From Cephalotus follicularis (Eukaryota > Streptophyta > Magnoliopsida > Oxalidales > Cephalotaceae), in contig BDDD01001823.1 in NCBI GenBank assembly GCA_001972305.1, positions 62,001 through 126,000 of the forward strand: DNA of 64,000 nucleotides, read 5' to 3'. The position numbers and the translations under genes are program-made. Below are positions 1 to 11,680 of the stretch, one piece after another (within the stretch, counting starts at the first letter, position 1; every line of letters starts with the position of its first letter). The notes beneath the pieces are model-generated. The model saw only the letters and a list, made by a program, of their open reading frames with translations, was not told where the DNA came from and searched no databases.

Positions 1-1761
1 TTTACTATAAAAACAGTAGGAGGTTGTCAAGGAACGAAACATCCGTACGTTATTCATAAAAACAATAAACTGAATTTATTCAGAAAAATGAAGGAGATAT
101 CGAAGAACGAAAAATCCGAACGTTATTCATAAAGTAAAACTAACATTTTTACTCTAATAAAATCAATAGGAGCGCCAAAGAAAGAATGATCCGTACCTTA
201 AGCGATCACAATATAACATTACGAATTAACCAACAATTTTAAAAGTCCCTCGAAGCACAAAAATCTAAGAGATGCAATATCATTCATATAAGCATTCAAA
301 TATCACTTCCAAACATCAAACAATAATTTAACAGTGTCAAAACATACTCCAAATCATTAGACGAACAAACGGATTACAAAACTTAAAACCAGAAAAATTC
401 ACAAGACAAAACCAATCGACTGTATCAAGATCCAGTCGACTACTCAAAGGTGGCAGTCGACTGTGTGGCATAGGCAGCCAACTACTCAAACTGGGTTGAA
501 TCCAGTCGACTGTGACAGGGGTCTAGTCGACTGTGCAAGGCAAAACAGTCGACTGTTTCACAAGGCAGTCGACTACTCAATGGCTAACAGTCGACTGTTT
601 AATTGGACAGTCGACTGTTCTGCTCGACAGAACAGCACACACTCAACAGTTTTTAATTCCAATTTTCGGTCAAAACCATTTTACTACATTACCAGATGAT
701 TTTAAACACTTATATAGGACTTATGTGACTTAACCGTTGCATTTAAACATCCAGAATCAAAAAGTTCAGGCAATTGGTGATCATGCTTTATAGAGAGGCA
801 ATTTCAATTCATTGCATGCATGCTTATGTGATCAAGTTTTCTGTCATTAATCATTATCCTTAATCAAAACCAGTATGTATCATCTACGTAATGCATGTTG
901 ACAGATTCAGTAGCCATGGTTGCAGAAATCAAACAAACCACACTAACAACCAACATGAACAAGCAACCAACACCCAAGTTAAACCATAACAATGGAGAAA
1001 CAAACCTGATATGATGATCAAAGAAGCACAAAACAGTCTCAAATCCTTGCAAATTCGGCTATCAGGAGAGAGACACACAATGGAGGCACAAACAATGCAT
1101 AATGGCATACCATATGGGAAAGGTAATTTAGGTCATAGTAATGCAGAAAAGGAACCAAATCTGATATAATATGGAAATAGGGCATAATTTTGGGATTGAG
1201 GGTGATAAAGGAAGGCAAGAAATCAGTTTTTGGGAAGGAAGAAGGAAGAAAACGGGAAAGGGGGGGAAGAAAATAGAAACAAAATAAAACTGCCATAATT
1301 CATTTATTTTATTTCCAATATAATACACTTTTGCCATATTAATAATTAAACTACTTTATAATACAAACAATTGATTTTATCTTTCCCATAATCCCTATTC
1401 CAATAATTTAGCAAAAGCCCAAAGATAATATTATTTAGCCTAAGTCATAAAAGCCCAAAAATTATAATATCATATAGCTCACAAATTAAAATAGGCCAAA
1501 ATAATAATAAAAACTGATATTATATTTATACAAAATATAATTCAATTAATTTTACTTATTCATGTACATAGTCCAACCAATATAATAACAAAACATTAAA
1601 TTTTTGCTTTTCCAACAATCATATTCTAATAAATATGAAAAGCCCTAAGTTTAAAATCACATAACCCAAAGAACACATTAGGCCAAAACAAAATATTCCA
1701 ACACAACCAATAAATCAAATTTAAAATCCGAAAATATGCACATGAAAATCGGGGTATTACA
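1..1761 (-). mobile_element. Partial LTR of a Del/Tekay-like gypsy element
   Basis: This AT-rich non-coding stretch ends at 1761 in the sequence ggggtattaca. Its complement, TGTAATACCCCGATTTTC, resembles the 5' end of the other gypsy LTRs in the window (TGTAACGCCCGGGATTTTC at 12881, TGTAACACCCGGAATTTC near 51901), so the LTR reads on the minus strand and continues beyond position 1. Positions 1-200 repeat the phrase aagaacgaaaatccgtac, also found in the LTR at 40440-40900. A purine-rich tract lies at 1190-1275. There is no coding potential; the ORFs here are short and low in complexity. It probably sits nested in the LTR fragment that follows. Confidence 0.7.
412..618. repeat. CAGTCGACTG palindrome array, 10 units
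   Basis: About ten copies of a 10-bp palindrome (CAGTCGACTG, with variants CAGTCGACTA, CAGCCAACTA and CCAATCGACTG) recur every 18-30 bp with unrelated spacers. The array lies about 1143-1349 bp from the LTR 5' end at 1761, the same distance as the distal arrays in other LTRs of this window. Confidence 0.9.
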
Positions 1762-2500
1762 ATTACGCTCGGCATACTCAGCGCACGAAGATGGCATGCT
1801 TGGTGCGAGGCATGCTCGGCGCTTAGCAAGGTATCTCGGCGCCTAGCGAGGCATGGTGTATTGCTCGGGCACATGTTATACTCGAACGCTATGGCGCACG
1901 GCTTGGGGGCATGGGGTGTTTGGGGGCATGCGTGGCGTGCTTGTGCGTCAGCCGTTCTTAGCATTTGTCTAATGCCATACCCATTAATTGCTGAGGGCCA
2001 TTAAACATTTCTCAGTCATTCTACCTTATTCTATCCAGAGCAATTACACTATAATAACATTCACAAACAGTACACATAAAGAGTAGAGCTGAGTAGGAAG
2101 TAGATCCTACCTCAAATTCCACTGGAGTCTGATTATGCTTTCCTTTGCTCCCTGAATCCTTCTTTCCACATTTCCTTCAAGGTTGGAAGTGAGGGGATTT
2201 AACGAGAGTGGAAGGGTGGAGACAGGAATTCTTCAGAACTACCCTTACCTTTGTGTCTTTCTCTCCAAATATATCAACAGCCGTCCCCACACTCACCTTT
2301 CTCCTTTTTATAACCAGCCAAGGAAGACTCTAGAATTTGCTGGGCAATTCTACCATTTTCATCACAAATTCGGGCCTAATGGCATTAAAGTGGTCAGCCC
2401 AATATTTCCTTTTTCATTTCTTAGTCCAATTGGGCCCAAAGCAATAATAACACATTTCAAGCCCAATGGTCATTTATTTTATAAAATTTGGGGTGTTACA
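1762..2500 (-). mobile_element. Second gypsy LTR fragment (minus)
   Basis: The segment ends at 2500 in ggggtgttaca, whose complement TGTAACACCCCAAATTTT is an LTR 5' end of the same style as its neighbours. Beyond 2500 the sequence changes abruptly to copia LTR sequence, so this LTR inserted into a copia LTR. The left part (1762-1960) is GC-richer with repeated ctcggcgc words. A TATA box on the minus strand at 2303-2312 fits an LTR promoter. The left edge at 1762 is the end of another LTR, which suggests nesting. Confidence 0.6.
2303..2312 (-). promoter_or_regulatory. Putative LTR TATA box
   Basis: The minus strand reads TATAAAAAGG about 190 bp inside the LTR 5' end at 2500, a reasonable position for an LTR core promoter. 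The call rests on sequence match only. Confidence 0.45.
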
Positions 2501-3972
2501 ATTGTCATACCAGAACTCGAGATATTTTGAGAAATTTATCAGCGTACCGGATAACGACCAGGCTTTCTGGGGCCTTCCTGACTTTGAACAGGTTGACACG
2601 TGTATGTAATACATGTCATTTAGTGAAAGGATAACATCAGGGAGATGTTACTTTGCTAGTGAGTATTTCATTTGCTGGATATAGGTCCATGCAGAGCCAC
2701 GATGAAATATTCCATGTAGAGGGTTGAAATGTATGAAATAGAGTATCTCAACTTATTGTACGCGTCGATGCCATGATTAGAAGAGATTATCTCATCCTTT
2801 GTCTCAGGCGTCGACGCCATGAAAAGCATGCGTTGACACCATGGTAGAAAAAGACAACAAGTCTCATCCATCCTTATGCGTTGGCACCATGAAGTGAATG
2901 GCGTTGACCCTATGATAGGACGATACATCGCGTTGATGACATGAAGAGCATGCGTTAATGCCATATAATCCAGAGACTTAAATGTTAACGCCATGAAGAG
3001 CATGCATTGACGTGCTTATGGGATAAGATGAGACGCATGGCGTTGACGCCATCCTGGGATGACACACGGCTTTTACCAGCTTATGGGAAGTTGGGAAGTG
3101 TGCTCAACAAGCCAAATAGTGGACTTTGAGCATTTAATGAGTGAGGAAAAAATAGCATATAACACGAGAGGTCTTTATTGAAAAACACCCTTTCACCCTT
3201 CCTATCTCTCTCTCTTCAGCCATGGCGTCTCTCTCTTCTTTCTCTGTCTGAAGAGCGATAGGCGTTTACGCCATGAAGAGCAAGGCGTCGATGCCAATAT
3301 CTCCTGGATGAAGAAGACGCCATTTTCAACCCTCTTTTCACCCCTCAAATCTATATATAGGTGGAGACAACTTGTACCTTGCATCTTGTCTTTATCTATA
3401 AAGTTTTAGTGTAGGTTAAACACATAGACCTCCATCATCTTCTTCCTTATGCATGGCTTAAGGAAGAGCTTGGAGCTTTCATGGAGTTTTGGGATTAAAG
3501 TGATGAGGGAGCTCTTCAAAGAAGGAGCCATCACTTTAGGTACCGATTTCTTGTTCCCTCCTCTGCGTTGTCAGACTGGGGCTTGAGTCCCAAGATGAAC
3601 TTTTGTGTGCCTTTTGTTTATCTTGTGTTGGTTTGCATGTTATGGGTTATAGCATGTGTTTTTGTGTTTGTGGTTAGGGTTTATCTACCCTTGGCTGAAC
3701 CCTCTGGTGTTGTGGAGGAACTGTTACAATACCTTAGGGTTAGGGATTGCCTTGGTTTGAGTTTATGGGTCCATTGCTTAGGGTTTGTGTGTGTTCCCTT
3801 AATGCAATTGTTTGTCATCAAAGTGAGAGTTTAAGGAAACTCTTACTCCAAACTCGTTTCTCCCTTATGCTTGGATCAATTGTGTGGTTTGGCTAGATGC
3901 CCTATTAGGGTTCCTTGGCCTTATTGGGACAATTGTGGACATTGGTTGGGGTATCCAATTTCTTGGGGATCA
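2501..3972 (+). mobile_element. Older copia LTR fragment (3' two thirds)
   Basis: This stretch aligns by eye with 5010-6340 and 17810-19140, parts of the two long copia LTRs. Shared phrases include tgctttgctagtgagtattt and the block near 3350 (taggtggagacaacttg). Its 5' third was removed at the gypsy LTR boundary at 2500. It stops at 3972 in ggggatca, directly before the TGTTAGG start of the next LTR, so Copia-1 either inserted into it or joined it in tandem. It is more diverged than the other two copies. Small ORFs here (for example 3568-3834) are not genes. Confidence 0.75.
2760..3052. repeat. GCGTTGACGCC array in copia LTR, about 10 units
   Basis: About ten degenerate copies of GCGTTGACGCCATG occur here, several followed by aagagcat, giving a unit of roughly 22-35 bp. 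Two more copies lie at 3258-3296. The corresponding arrays in the younger LTRs are at 5258-5602 and 18065-18357. Confidence 0.85.
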
Positions 3973-5257
3973 TGTTAGGTTAGGGGTGTCCCTGTATGCC
4001 ACGAAATGGCTCGTTTGTATATATACACTCTTAATTAAAACAATTATGAATTCCTTTTATATTGCATGTGCATATTTGTTTAATGGCAAGGCTATGTGGC
4101 TCATCCCAACCAACCAAAAGGAATAGACTAATTATACGTAATTAACTGTATGCCATAATAGCGTCCTGTCACATCCAAAGGGTTGGATCTCTTGCCAAGA
4201 GGGCTATGAGAATGAGATCCTTATTCCCTGTGACAAATGTTCCAAGTCATAGGTTCACTTTCTTAGGGCCATTGATGAACCGTGAAGACTTGTCACCTTA
4301 TGCTTGCTCCCGGGTTATCAGTGGAAGTTGGTTATGTCATAGCCAATTGGGTTTATCCCTAAAGCTAAATGTGAGGTATATGCTAGAGAGCAGGACACTG
4401 AACAGACCCACGAATAGGAAACCTATTTGGATAGTCAGTACCCAATGTCAATAGGATTCTTATGGTCTCAGTAGTGTATAGTCTATGGTGACTAGTAGGT
4501 CTATAGCCTGCGTTGTCTCCTTTGACCTGAGCGGCTGGCATGCATTGTGTGGTAACTACTTGAATTTGAATTTCTCCTTCCCCAGCACTAGTCAGGTGCT
4601 GTCTTTGGCTCTTGTAGGTGCTACATTGAGATGTATAGGCGAGTGCGCAATAGGGGGTCGTCACACCCGGGTTGAGGGTGACCAGCTCAAGTTGTCTATG
4701 TATGTTACAGTCATAAAAGTCCTAATCAAGCATAGGTGGACTGGGAATGAGAGGTTCCAGTGGGAGGTCTACCGATAGTCTTAGTGCGATCATAGATTCA
4801 TAGCTATCACAGCAATACTAGGGGTGACATTCATCAAAACCCTAAGCTGTGATCGGAGCCATGTATGACGAGGGAAACATGACATATATGTCGATGACTT
4901 GATAAAGAGAATGGCTATTCGAACCATGATTGATAGATGTGGTAATACACGAATTCGGGGGATGACTGGCGCTCACACCGGGGGTGCTCTAATAGTCGGT
5001 GTACTTTGGAGTGGTCGTACCAGATGACGGGTGCACTGGGAATTTATCATCATACCGGAGAACGGGTCCTGCCTGACTTTGAATAGGTTGATATGTGGCG
5101 GGACACATATAATTTAGTGAAAGGACAATATCAAGCAAGATGTTGCTTTGCTAGTGAGTATTTCATTTGATGGATTTAGGTCCATTCAATGCCACGATGA
5201 AATATTCCATGCGAAAGCTTATTTGCAAATAGAAGAGATTGTCATATTCTTTGTCTT

Positions 5258-5602
5258 GGGCGTTGATGCCTTGGTTGTGCGTCGACGCCAATGTCTAGTA
5301 GGGCTGTTGGGCGTTGACGGGAAGGGATTGCGTTGACTCTAGAAAAACCAGTAGCTTTACACGTCAACGCCAAGAGGGCATCACGTCGACGTCTAAACTA
5401 GAATGGCCGCTGGTCATTGGCGCTATGTGTGCATGGTGTTGACACTGAAAAAACCAATAGCTATACACGTTGACGCCATGGGGTTTTGGCGTTGACGGGC
5501 AGACAAATGACACTATGCACCTGTCTCATATTATCCACGGCATTGAAACCTTTTCATAATTTGAGATGCGTACACATTGATGCCTTGCATACACTTTGAC
5601 AC
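5258..5602. repeat. GCGTTGACGCC array upstream of the copia TATA box
   Basis: About ten degenerate units are present, including GCGTTGATGCC, GCGTCGACGCC, ACGTCAACGCC, ACGTCGACGTC and GTGTTGACACT. Some units are near-perfect palindromes around GTCGAC or GTTGAC. Many contain TTGAC, the core of the WRKY W-box, and TGACG, the core of the TGA/bZIP as-1 element. The array ends about 25 bp before the TATA box. Confidence 0.85.
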
Positions 5603-5626
5603 CAAGAGGAGAGAGAAAGTCTGCAC

Positions 5627-5634
5627 TATAAATA
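5627..5634 (+). promoter_or_regulatory. Copia LTR TATA box
   Basis: TATAAATA follows the array and precedes a pyrimidine-rich stretch (tttctttctctctctt). The same arrangement is kept in the 3' LTR at 18414-18421, which supports its use as the core promoter. Confidence 0.7.
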
Positions 5635-6360
5635 GTTTAAGAGAAACTTGCTGAACACACTTGGACACTTTCTTTCTCTCTCTTCCCTATCGTGTGATCT
5701 CTTCTACCTGCTCTCGTATGCATCGATGCCTATCGCCTAAGCGTCGACACCTGTGTTTCCTAGTGCGTTAAAGTAGCCATTTTCAAGCCTCCTTTCACCA
5801 CTCAAACGTCATTATAGGTGGAGATAACTTGCACACTGCTCCTTATCTTTACCTAGAGTGATTTAGATTAGGTTAAACACCTTCCCTTGTCCCATCCGTG
5901 TCTTGTGGAGAACTTGGAGCTTTTGGGGATACAGAGTATAGGGAGCTATCTTGAAGGAAGGAGTTTTCACCTCTGGTAAGAATTCGTTTCTTCCCTCTAT
6001 TGTGGCGCCATGGCAGTGGGTCTTGATGTGGGTGTGTGAACCCTTTCCAAAACCTCCATGGTTCTCTTGCGTTGATTTGTTTTTCATCTCCTATGGTTAG
6101 GGATAATGTGGGTGAGGGTTTATTGGGCTATGGCTAGGGTATTGTGTCTATTCCTTGTGAGCTTTTGTTAGTGTCCCATTTCATGGGTTTATGGCAACCC
6201 TAGCTTTATCAACCCGTTGTGCCAGATGCTTGGGTTTATGGTTTTGAATTAATTGGATGTTGATTAGATGTTCCTTGACATTTATTGGGAAGGTTTGGAC
6301 TTTGATTAGGGTATCCCATCGCTTAGGGATTAATCAATTGAGAGAAATTTAAAATTAATC

Positions 6361-6918
6361 ATTGTTGAATGGTGTGGATAAACTGGGGATGGCACCAGCC
6401 ACAGCTAAGCTCCCCCGTATAACCATTTCTATTCAATTTCAGTGTGAGGTACACTGGAAGGAAATGATCATGTTTTGACACTCTGACAGGCCACAGCGTG
6501 TGGGTGCCAAAACGACCATATTTCATTGACGGTTGCGGGTTTGACTTATACCGGGATCTTATGGTTTCCATCATGCCACGGCAGAGACCATAAGGGCTGG
6601 GAGGCTGAATCTTGTATCGGATCTTACATATGAGCAAGAGGTCCTAATGTAAATTGGTACTCGTACCTACCTATTCAGGTATTATGGTTTGCACGACCAT
6701 AGTTGGGACCATGGTATTGTGGATAGATTCTGATCCCCACGAGGAAGCGAGAGGCTTCCCGAATTCCATATGGGGGTGTGGGATACGATTAGAATAGTGG
6801 GAGGAACCATAATTTCTAAAGACCAAGTGTTATGGTGATAATATAATTGGAATGATTTGCTAATTAGACTTTCATTTGTTTCCTCTTATATAGGTTATGT
6901 TCACCATATACTGCTAAA
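6361..6918 (+). other. Copia-1 leader remnant
   Basis: Non-coding leader between LTR and gag. It matches 20718-21260 in the second copia copy (shared phrases gaatggtgtgga, cttgtatcggatcttac, ggcaagaggtcctaatgtaa). The reverse-strand ORF at 6359-6637 is not conserved and is not counted as a gene. Confidence 0.7.
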
Positions 6919-7058
6919 ATGTCTGTTGGCTCAACACTATCACGCGAAGTTGAAATGAATAATCTCACGGGTCCTAATTTCTTAGACTGGAAGCGTAACC
7001 TGTGCTTGGCACTCACGAGCATGAAGCTTGCTCATGTCATGACTGAGAGCCCCCCTAG
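6919..7058 (+). pseudogene. Copia-1 gag, 5' part
   Basis: The ATG at 6919 opens about 46 codons of a Ty1/copia gag N-terminus, including a LDWKRNL motif of the kind that begins copia gag proteins. The frame is cut at 7058 by Gypsy-1. The next gag codons are at 12887 onward: if one copy of the 5-bp target duplication (7054-7058 cctag, 12882-12886 ccaag) is ignored, the two halves are in the same frame. Gag would form the virus-like particle. Confidence 0.85.
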
Positions 7059-8242
7059 TGTCACACCCCGCTTGCATTAACAACATATAACATGGCAATT
7101 TAACAGATATCCAGCTTATACAGAGAACGATAGAATTTTAAACTTTTAAACAGACATCATCTTGCAGAAGCATTTATATATAAGCTGAAAACAAACGGAA
7201 CCATGCGTCCCATACCGCATGATTCCCACAACATCCACGGTAAAACATAGTTAAAAAGCCCACAAGCGGAGCATGATCCAAAGTTGATACAACAACAATA
7301 GCGAAACATTAGTACATAACCAAGTACAACATGTTCGCTACACTGCTTTACAAAAACTTAAAGCATAAAACTCCGTCACATCACAATCTAATACGGCCAT
7401 GCCCGGCGATATCCAAAACGCAGCATCAATCTGCAACAGTAGGGGGTTAGCCTTTGTCCTCACTCGGCCAAAGTCATAAAAACAACACAATATCAATAAA
7501 ACCAAAGTATGAAAGCAGTATGATGCAGTACATACTATATCTCGATGCATATATATAAATATATGCATATGGCAAAACACGATGTCACGATATCACCGAA
7601 ACCACGGTGCCACAATGTCACAATATCACAATGCATGGTCTCAACCAAGTCCAAAGGACTACACAATACACGGTTCACGGTTCACGGTACATGGTAGGTA
7701 CGAAGAGCGTCGCCAACTCCTGGCCCCAACGTCGTACATCCAAACATCGGCCCCAACTCCGGGCGGCACGAAGCATGTGACAATACAGTAAGTCACTCAG
7801 CCAACTCCTGGCTCCTGAGTCGACCAGACCACTAGTCAACGCTGGCATCTCCGCCACGCAACTAGTACGGCCACAATCAAAATCACAATCAGCAATCACA
7901 GTCATCTCGATGCTCAAAACAGTTTTCCAAGTAGTTTATAAAACAAAATACCTGAAAACAAACTCATTTTCACGATGTCACGGTTCACGGTTCTCGATAT
8001 CACAAAACTCAGTTCACGGTGTTTTTGGAAGTCATTTTCACGGTTCGAAAGTATATATTTCTCAAAACATATAATTTCGTATAAAGTAATGGTTTTTCAT
8101 TAACTACAATGCACTTCCAAAAATATGTTATAACAGTTTAAACTCAATAATCACAATGCTCAAAACAGTTCATAAGCTTCACGAAGCAAAACATCACAAT
8201 ACACGATGCATACGTATGTTCACAGGCAAAACAGGCCCCCAA

Positions 8243-8552
8243 CAGTCGGCTGCCCACCACTAGCAGTCGGCTGTCCCCCTCAAAGAAGTCGGCTGCCAAC
8301 CCCAGGCAGTCGGCTACATGACCAGGCAGTCGGCTGTCTACATAGACAGTCGGCTGCCCACTCTCGACAGTCGGCTGGCCCTCAGGACAGTCGGCTATCC
8401 ACACCCCCCTCAGTCGGCTGTCGACCTACGACAGTCGACTACACAACCTCTGCAGACATTTTTGGGAAACGAACGTGGGCAGTCGACTGGCCTCCCTAGA
8501 CAGTCGGCTGGACCCGTTGGCAGTCGACTGCCCAGGGTGGGCAGTCGGCTGG
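8243..8552. repeat. Distal CAGTCGGCTG array, 14 units
   Basis: Fourteen units are present, mostly CAGTCGGCTG with some CAGTCGACTG or CAGTCGACTA, spaced about 20-50 bp apart. Measured from the LTR 5' end at 9337 the array spans 785-1094 bp. The apparent ORFs across it (8206-8584, both strands) arise from the repeat and are not genes. Confidence 0.92.
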
Positions 8553-9064
8553 ATTCTGCAGCAGGGGTAAAAACCAGCTGCTAAAAAAGCCACAATCACA
8601 CACCCAACACAACCCAAAATGACATATTTATGCACATACACGTTCCAAGCTTACAATATAACATAAACATGCATTTTATTTCATCAAAAACATTTACAAT
8701 TGAAATTATGTTGCAAAAGTGACTTCCCCCTACCTTAGAACTCCAAGTTAGGAGTTGCAATCCACCTCTATAAGCTTAAATCCGAAGCTCTTGCAACCCC
8801 AACACGTTCAGCCACCTTCAACAAGCCCGAACGCCCACTGTCAAGCCCCCAATCTTCACGGTTTCAACGCACAAGCTCCGTAGCTTCAACAAACACACAC
8901 TTTCACTCTCAAACTCTCTTGAATCACAGAAAGATGGAGGAAGAGGAGAGAAATGTTGTTTTTAAGGAGAAAACCCGGCACCCCATCTGCCAAATGCCAT
9001 AATACCAAAAAGACTCTCCCATTTCTGATTTAAGGTAGAAAACACGTGGGTTGTCTGGCGCATG

Positions 9065-9194
9065 GCAGTCGATTGCCTTGCTTGGCAGTCGGCTGTTTCT
9101 GCCGATACTCCCACCAACCGGCTGCCACCTCTTGGCAGCTGGCTGCCACGCCCAGTAGGGGTCCAGTCGACTGCCTCCCTATGGCAGTCGGCTG
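9065..9194. repeat. Proximal palindrome array, 6 units
   Basis: Units are CAGTCGATTG, CAGTCGGCTG, CAACCGGCTG, CAGCTGGCTG, CAGTCGACTG and CAGTCGGCTG. They begin 143 bp from the LTR 5' end at 9337. The partner LTR has its counterpart at 12630-12738, also 143 bp in. Confidence 0.9.
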
Positions 9195-9337
9195 CCCCTG
9201 CACAAAACACACAACAACACACTTTCTTGCAACGTTTCAACACGGGAAAGAGGGAAAACACGATTCTCATTAACACAAGGTGTAAAATTACATTAGAAAA
9301 GCAACATTACACATAAATGAAAATCCCGGGCGTTACA

Positions 9338-9349
9338 TCCACCCCTCCT
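9338..9349 (-). promoter_or_regulatory. Gypsy-1 polypurine tract
   Basis: The minus strand reads AGGAGGGGTGGA directly before the 3' LTR, the position of the plus-strand DNA primer of an LTR element. Confidence 0.8.
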
Positions 9350-9382
9350 TCAAGGAATTTCGTCCTCGAAATAGAGGCGGTA

Positions 9383-9837
9383 CTAGAACAAGTGAGAGTA
9401 ACGCTCCCTCATCTCCTCTTCACGTTCCCAAGTTGCCACTTCAGGACGGTGAAACTGCCACTGAACCTTTACCATAGGAATGGTTCGGTTCCTTAGCACC
9501 TGCGTCTTCCAATCCAGGATCCGCACAGGTAACTCCTCGCAAGATAGGTCATCTCGCACCGGAACTGAAGCAAAATCCAGAACATATGAAACCTCCTCCA
9601 AAAGTTGGAAGTGAAGATCGAGTCTCTGTCACAGACTATACTCACAGGAACACCGTGTAGCCTCACGATCTCCTTCACATACAACCGGGCGAACTTGCTT
9701 GCAGAGTCAGAAACATGAGTAGGTAAAAAGTGAGCTGACTTCGTGAGTCGATCCACAATTACCCACATTGCATTGTGGCGGTTCCGAGTCAAAGGAAAAC
9801 CCGAAAAAAATCCATCGTCACATGCTCCCACTTCCAC
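9383..9837 (-). pseudogene. Gypsy-1 integrase core fragment and chromodomain-like tail
   Basis: Read from 9837 downward, this frame holds the integrase core start ([12 protein letters not shown], then [12 protein letters not shown] with a conserved Asp) and then loses homology. A second frame (9601-9383) holds the C-terminal tail [16 protein letters not shown] and WEREEEMRERYSHLF, typical of the chromodomain-like end of Del/Tekay polyproteins. The missing part between them, including the last catalytic Glu region, reflects an internal deletion. A frameshift at the A-run near 9806 separates it from the upstream frame. Confidence 0.85.
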
Positions 9838-11003
9838 TCTGGAATTGGTAAGGGTTGCAGCAAACCTGCCGGTCTCTGGTGCTCGGCCTTAACTGTCTGA
9901 CAAGTATAACACTTCGCCATATACTCGGCGATCTCCCGTTTCATGCCAGGCCACCAGTAACACTTCTTCATGTCTTGATACATCTTGGTGCTACCAGGAT
10001 GAATACTGTATGTAGATTTATGAGCCCCATGAAGTAACCTACTCTTCAACTCTGGTTCGTTCGGAAGACACACACGTCCCCGATATCTCATAATACCGTC
10101 ATCATGGACTCTGAAATCAGACTCCGAATCCAGATTCTCTCGAATCCGCTGCAATTCAAGATCATGTGGTTGTGCATCCTTGATGTGATGTAGTAACTCA
10201 GGCTGTACTCGTATGTCCGCTAAAATGAGCCCCGGTGACTGATTAAATGGACACCATTCTTGGAAGTCTTCCAGCAACTTCCACTGAGACACCATCGTAC
10301 TAGTAACCATGGCCTTGCGGCTCAAGGCATCCGCAACCACATTCGCCTTCCCTGGATGGTACTGAATACTGCAGTCGTAATCATTAAAGACCTCAACCCA
10401 ACGACGCTGCCTCATATTCAGTGTATCCTGACAAAACAAGTACCTCAGGCTCTTGTGATCGGTAAAGATCTCAAACTGTGCTCCATACAAGTAATGCCTC
10501 CATTTCTGAAGAGCAAAAACGATAGCCGCTAGCTCAAGATCATGAGTAGGATAGTTCTCCTCATATGGCTTCAGCTTCCGCGAAGCATAAGCGATCACCC
10601 TGCCTCGTTGCATCAACACGCAACCCAGGCCCTTGCCCGAAGCATCACTGTACACTGTAAAGCCCTCATTACCCTCAGGTAATGCCAGAACAGGAATGGA
10701 AATCAGCCGATCCTTCAGATCACCGAAACTGGTTTCACAGTCATCATCCCAAACAAACAAGGTTTTCTTCTGAGTCAGCCTTGTCAAAGGCACCGCTATC
10801 CTCGAGAAGTTCTGGATGAACCTCCGGTAGTATCCCGCCAAGCCAAGGAAATTACGTACCTCTGTCACATTTTTCGGACGTGGCCAATCTCGCACCACCT
10901 CTGTCTTCGACGGATCCACCGCCAAACCTTCTCCAGACACGATGTGACCCAAGAAGATCACATGGTCGAGCCAGAACTCACACTTGCCAAACTTAGCATA
11001 CAA
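9789..11003 (-). pseudogene. Gypsy-1 RT end, RNase H and integrase zinc domain
   Basis: This 404-codon frame starts with the reverse transcriptase thumb ([30 protein letters not shown]). RNase H follows ([57 protein letters not shown]), then the integrase zinc-binding start ([20 protein letters not shown] with CYTCQ downstream). It is in the same frame as the upstream RT piece, separated by one TGA near 11010 that probably replaced an Arg CGA codon. The frame ends by frameshift near 9800. Confidence 0.9.
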
Positions 11004-11012
11004 CTTATGCTC

Positions 11013-11501
11013 TCAGAGAGTCTGCAAAACTAGCCTCAGATGATAGACATGCTCTTCCTCATTCCTTGAGAACACCAGTATGTCATCTATAAACACCACC
11101 ACAAACTGATCCAAAAACGGTCGGAACACGTCGTTCATCAAGGACATGAACCCTGCTGGTGCATTGGTGACACCAAAAGGCATAACCAAGAACTCATAGT
11201 GACCATACCTCGTTCGGAAAGCAGTCTTCTCTACATCTCCTTCCTTCACCCTCAACTGGTGATAACCCGACTTCAGATCGAGTTTAGAAAACACACTCGA
11301 CCCTTGCAACTGGTCAAACAGATCCTCGATGTGTGGAAGAGGATATTTGTTCTTAATAGTCACCTTGTTCAACATCCTGTAGTCGATGGAAAGCCTCATC
11401 GACCCATCCTTGTTCTTCACAAAAAGCACGGGCGCACCCCAAGGAGAAACACTGGGTCGCACAAAACCCTTATCGATCAAGTCTTGCAACTGCAACTTCA
11501 A
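11013..11501 (-). pseudogene. Gypsy-1 reverse transcriptase fragment
   Basis: The 162-codon frame has the RT finger and palm motifs of Ty3/gypsy: [52 protein letters not shown] and the active-site box FIDD with flanking [12 protein letters not shown]. The N-terminal RT residues and everything upstream (gag, protease) are absent. Less than 200 bp separate this frame from the primer site, too little for those genes. Confidence 0.9.
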
Positions 11502-11664
11502 TTCTCATTCACTTCCTCAGGAACATCCTCATTCACAGGCCTACGCCTTCCGCACCTCCTTCGACCGTCCATAGGTTCCTATAAGAAAGATGTCATTAGT
11601 TCTCTTGAGGAAACATGTTAATTGCCAAGGATAGTATCCAAGCTAAGCATATAAATGGGTATAT

Positions 11665-11676
11665 GCTCTGATACCA
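11665..11676 (-). promoter_or_regulatory. Gypsy-1 primer binding site
   Basis: The minus strand reads TGGTATCAGAGC, the standard plant LTR-element site for the initiator tRNA-Met 3' end, 4 bp from the 5' LTR. It fixes the minus orientation. Confidence 0.92.
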
Positions 11677-11680
11677 CTGT

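Larger units (their letters stand above)
3973..6360 (+). repeat. Copia-1 5' LTR (3' end deleted)
   Basis: It starts TGTTAGGTTAGG and runs parallel to 16793-19168. Homology ends near 6360, where the sequence jumps to leader sequence matching 20718 onward. The LTR end, primer site and about 1.4 kb of leader have therefore been deleted. It contains the GTTGACGCC array and a TATA box. Confidence 0.85.
7059..9337 (-). repeat. Gypsy-1 3' LTR (2279 bp)
   Basis: It is longer than the opposite LTR (11681-12881). The extra about 1.08 kb, roughly 7752-8812, holds the large palindrome array. Several tandem cacggttcacggt words lie at 7673-7690 and 7978-8045. The phrase gtagggggttagcctttgtcc at 7439 also occurs, in complement, in the solo LTR near 24091, linking the families. 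Confidence 0.88.

Noticed and set aside
3568..4126. Two ORFs with hydrophobic stretches (88 and 80 codons)
   Set aside because: They lie in copia LTR DNA and are not kept in the homologous parts of the other LTR copies.
6359..6637. 92-codon reverse ORF in the copia leader
   Set aside because: The homologous leader at 20718-21000 does not keep the frame.
8243..8552. CRISPR-like look: short repeats with unlike spacers at regular distance
   Set aside because: Repeats are 10 bp and degenerate, spacers are of variable length, the DNA is plant nuclear, and the cluster lies in an LTR.
8206..8584. Overlapping ORFs on both strands across the palindrome array (up to 97 codons)
   Set aside because: The repeated motif has no stop in several frames; the proteins are just the repeat translated and are not conserved in the partner LTR, which lacks this segment.
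11665..11676. Possible tRNA gene remnant
   Set aside because: Only the 12-bp primer-site match to initiator tRNA-Met is present; no cloverleaf can be formed.
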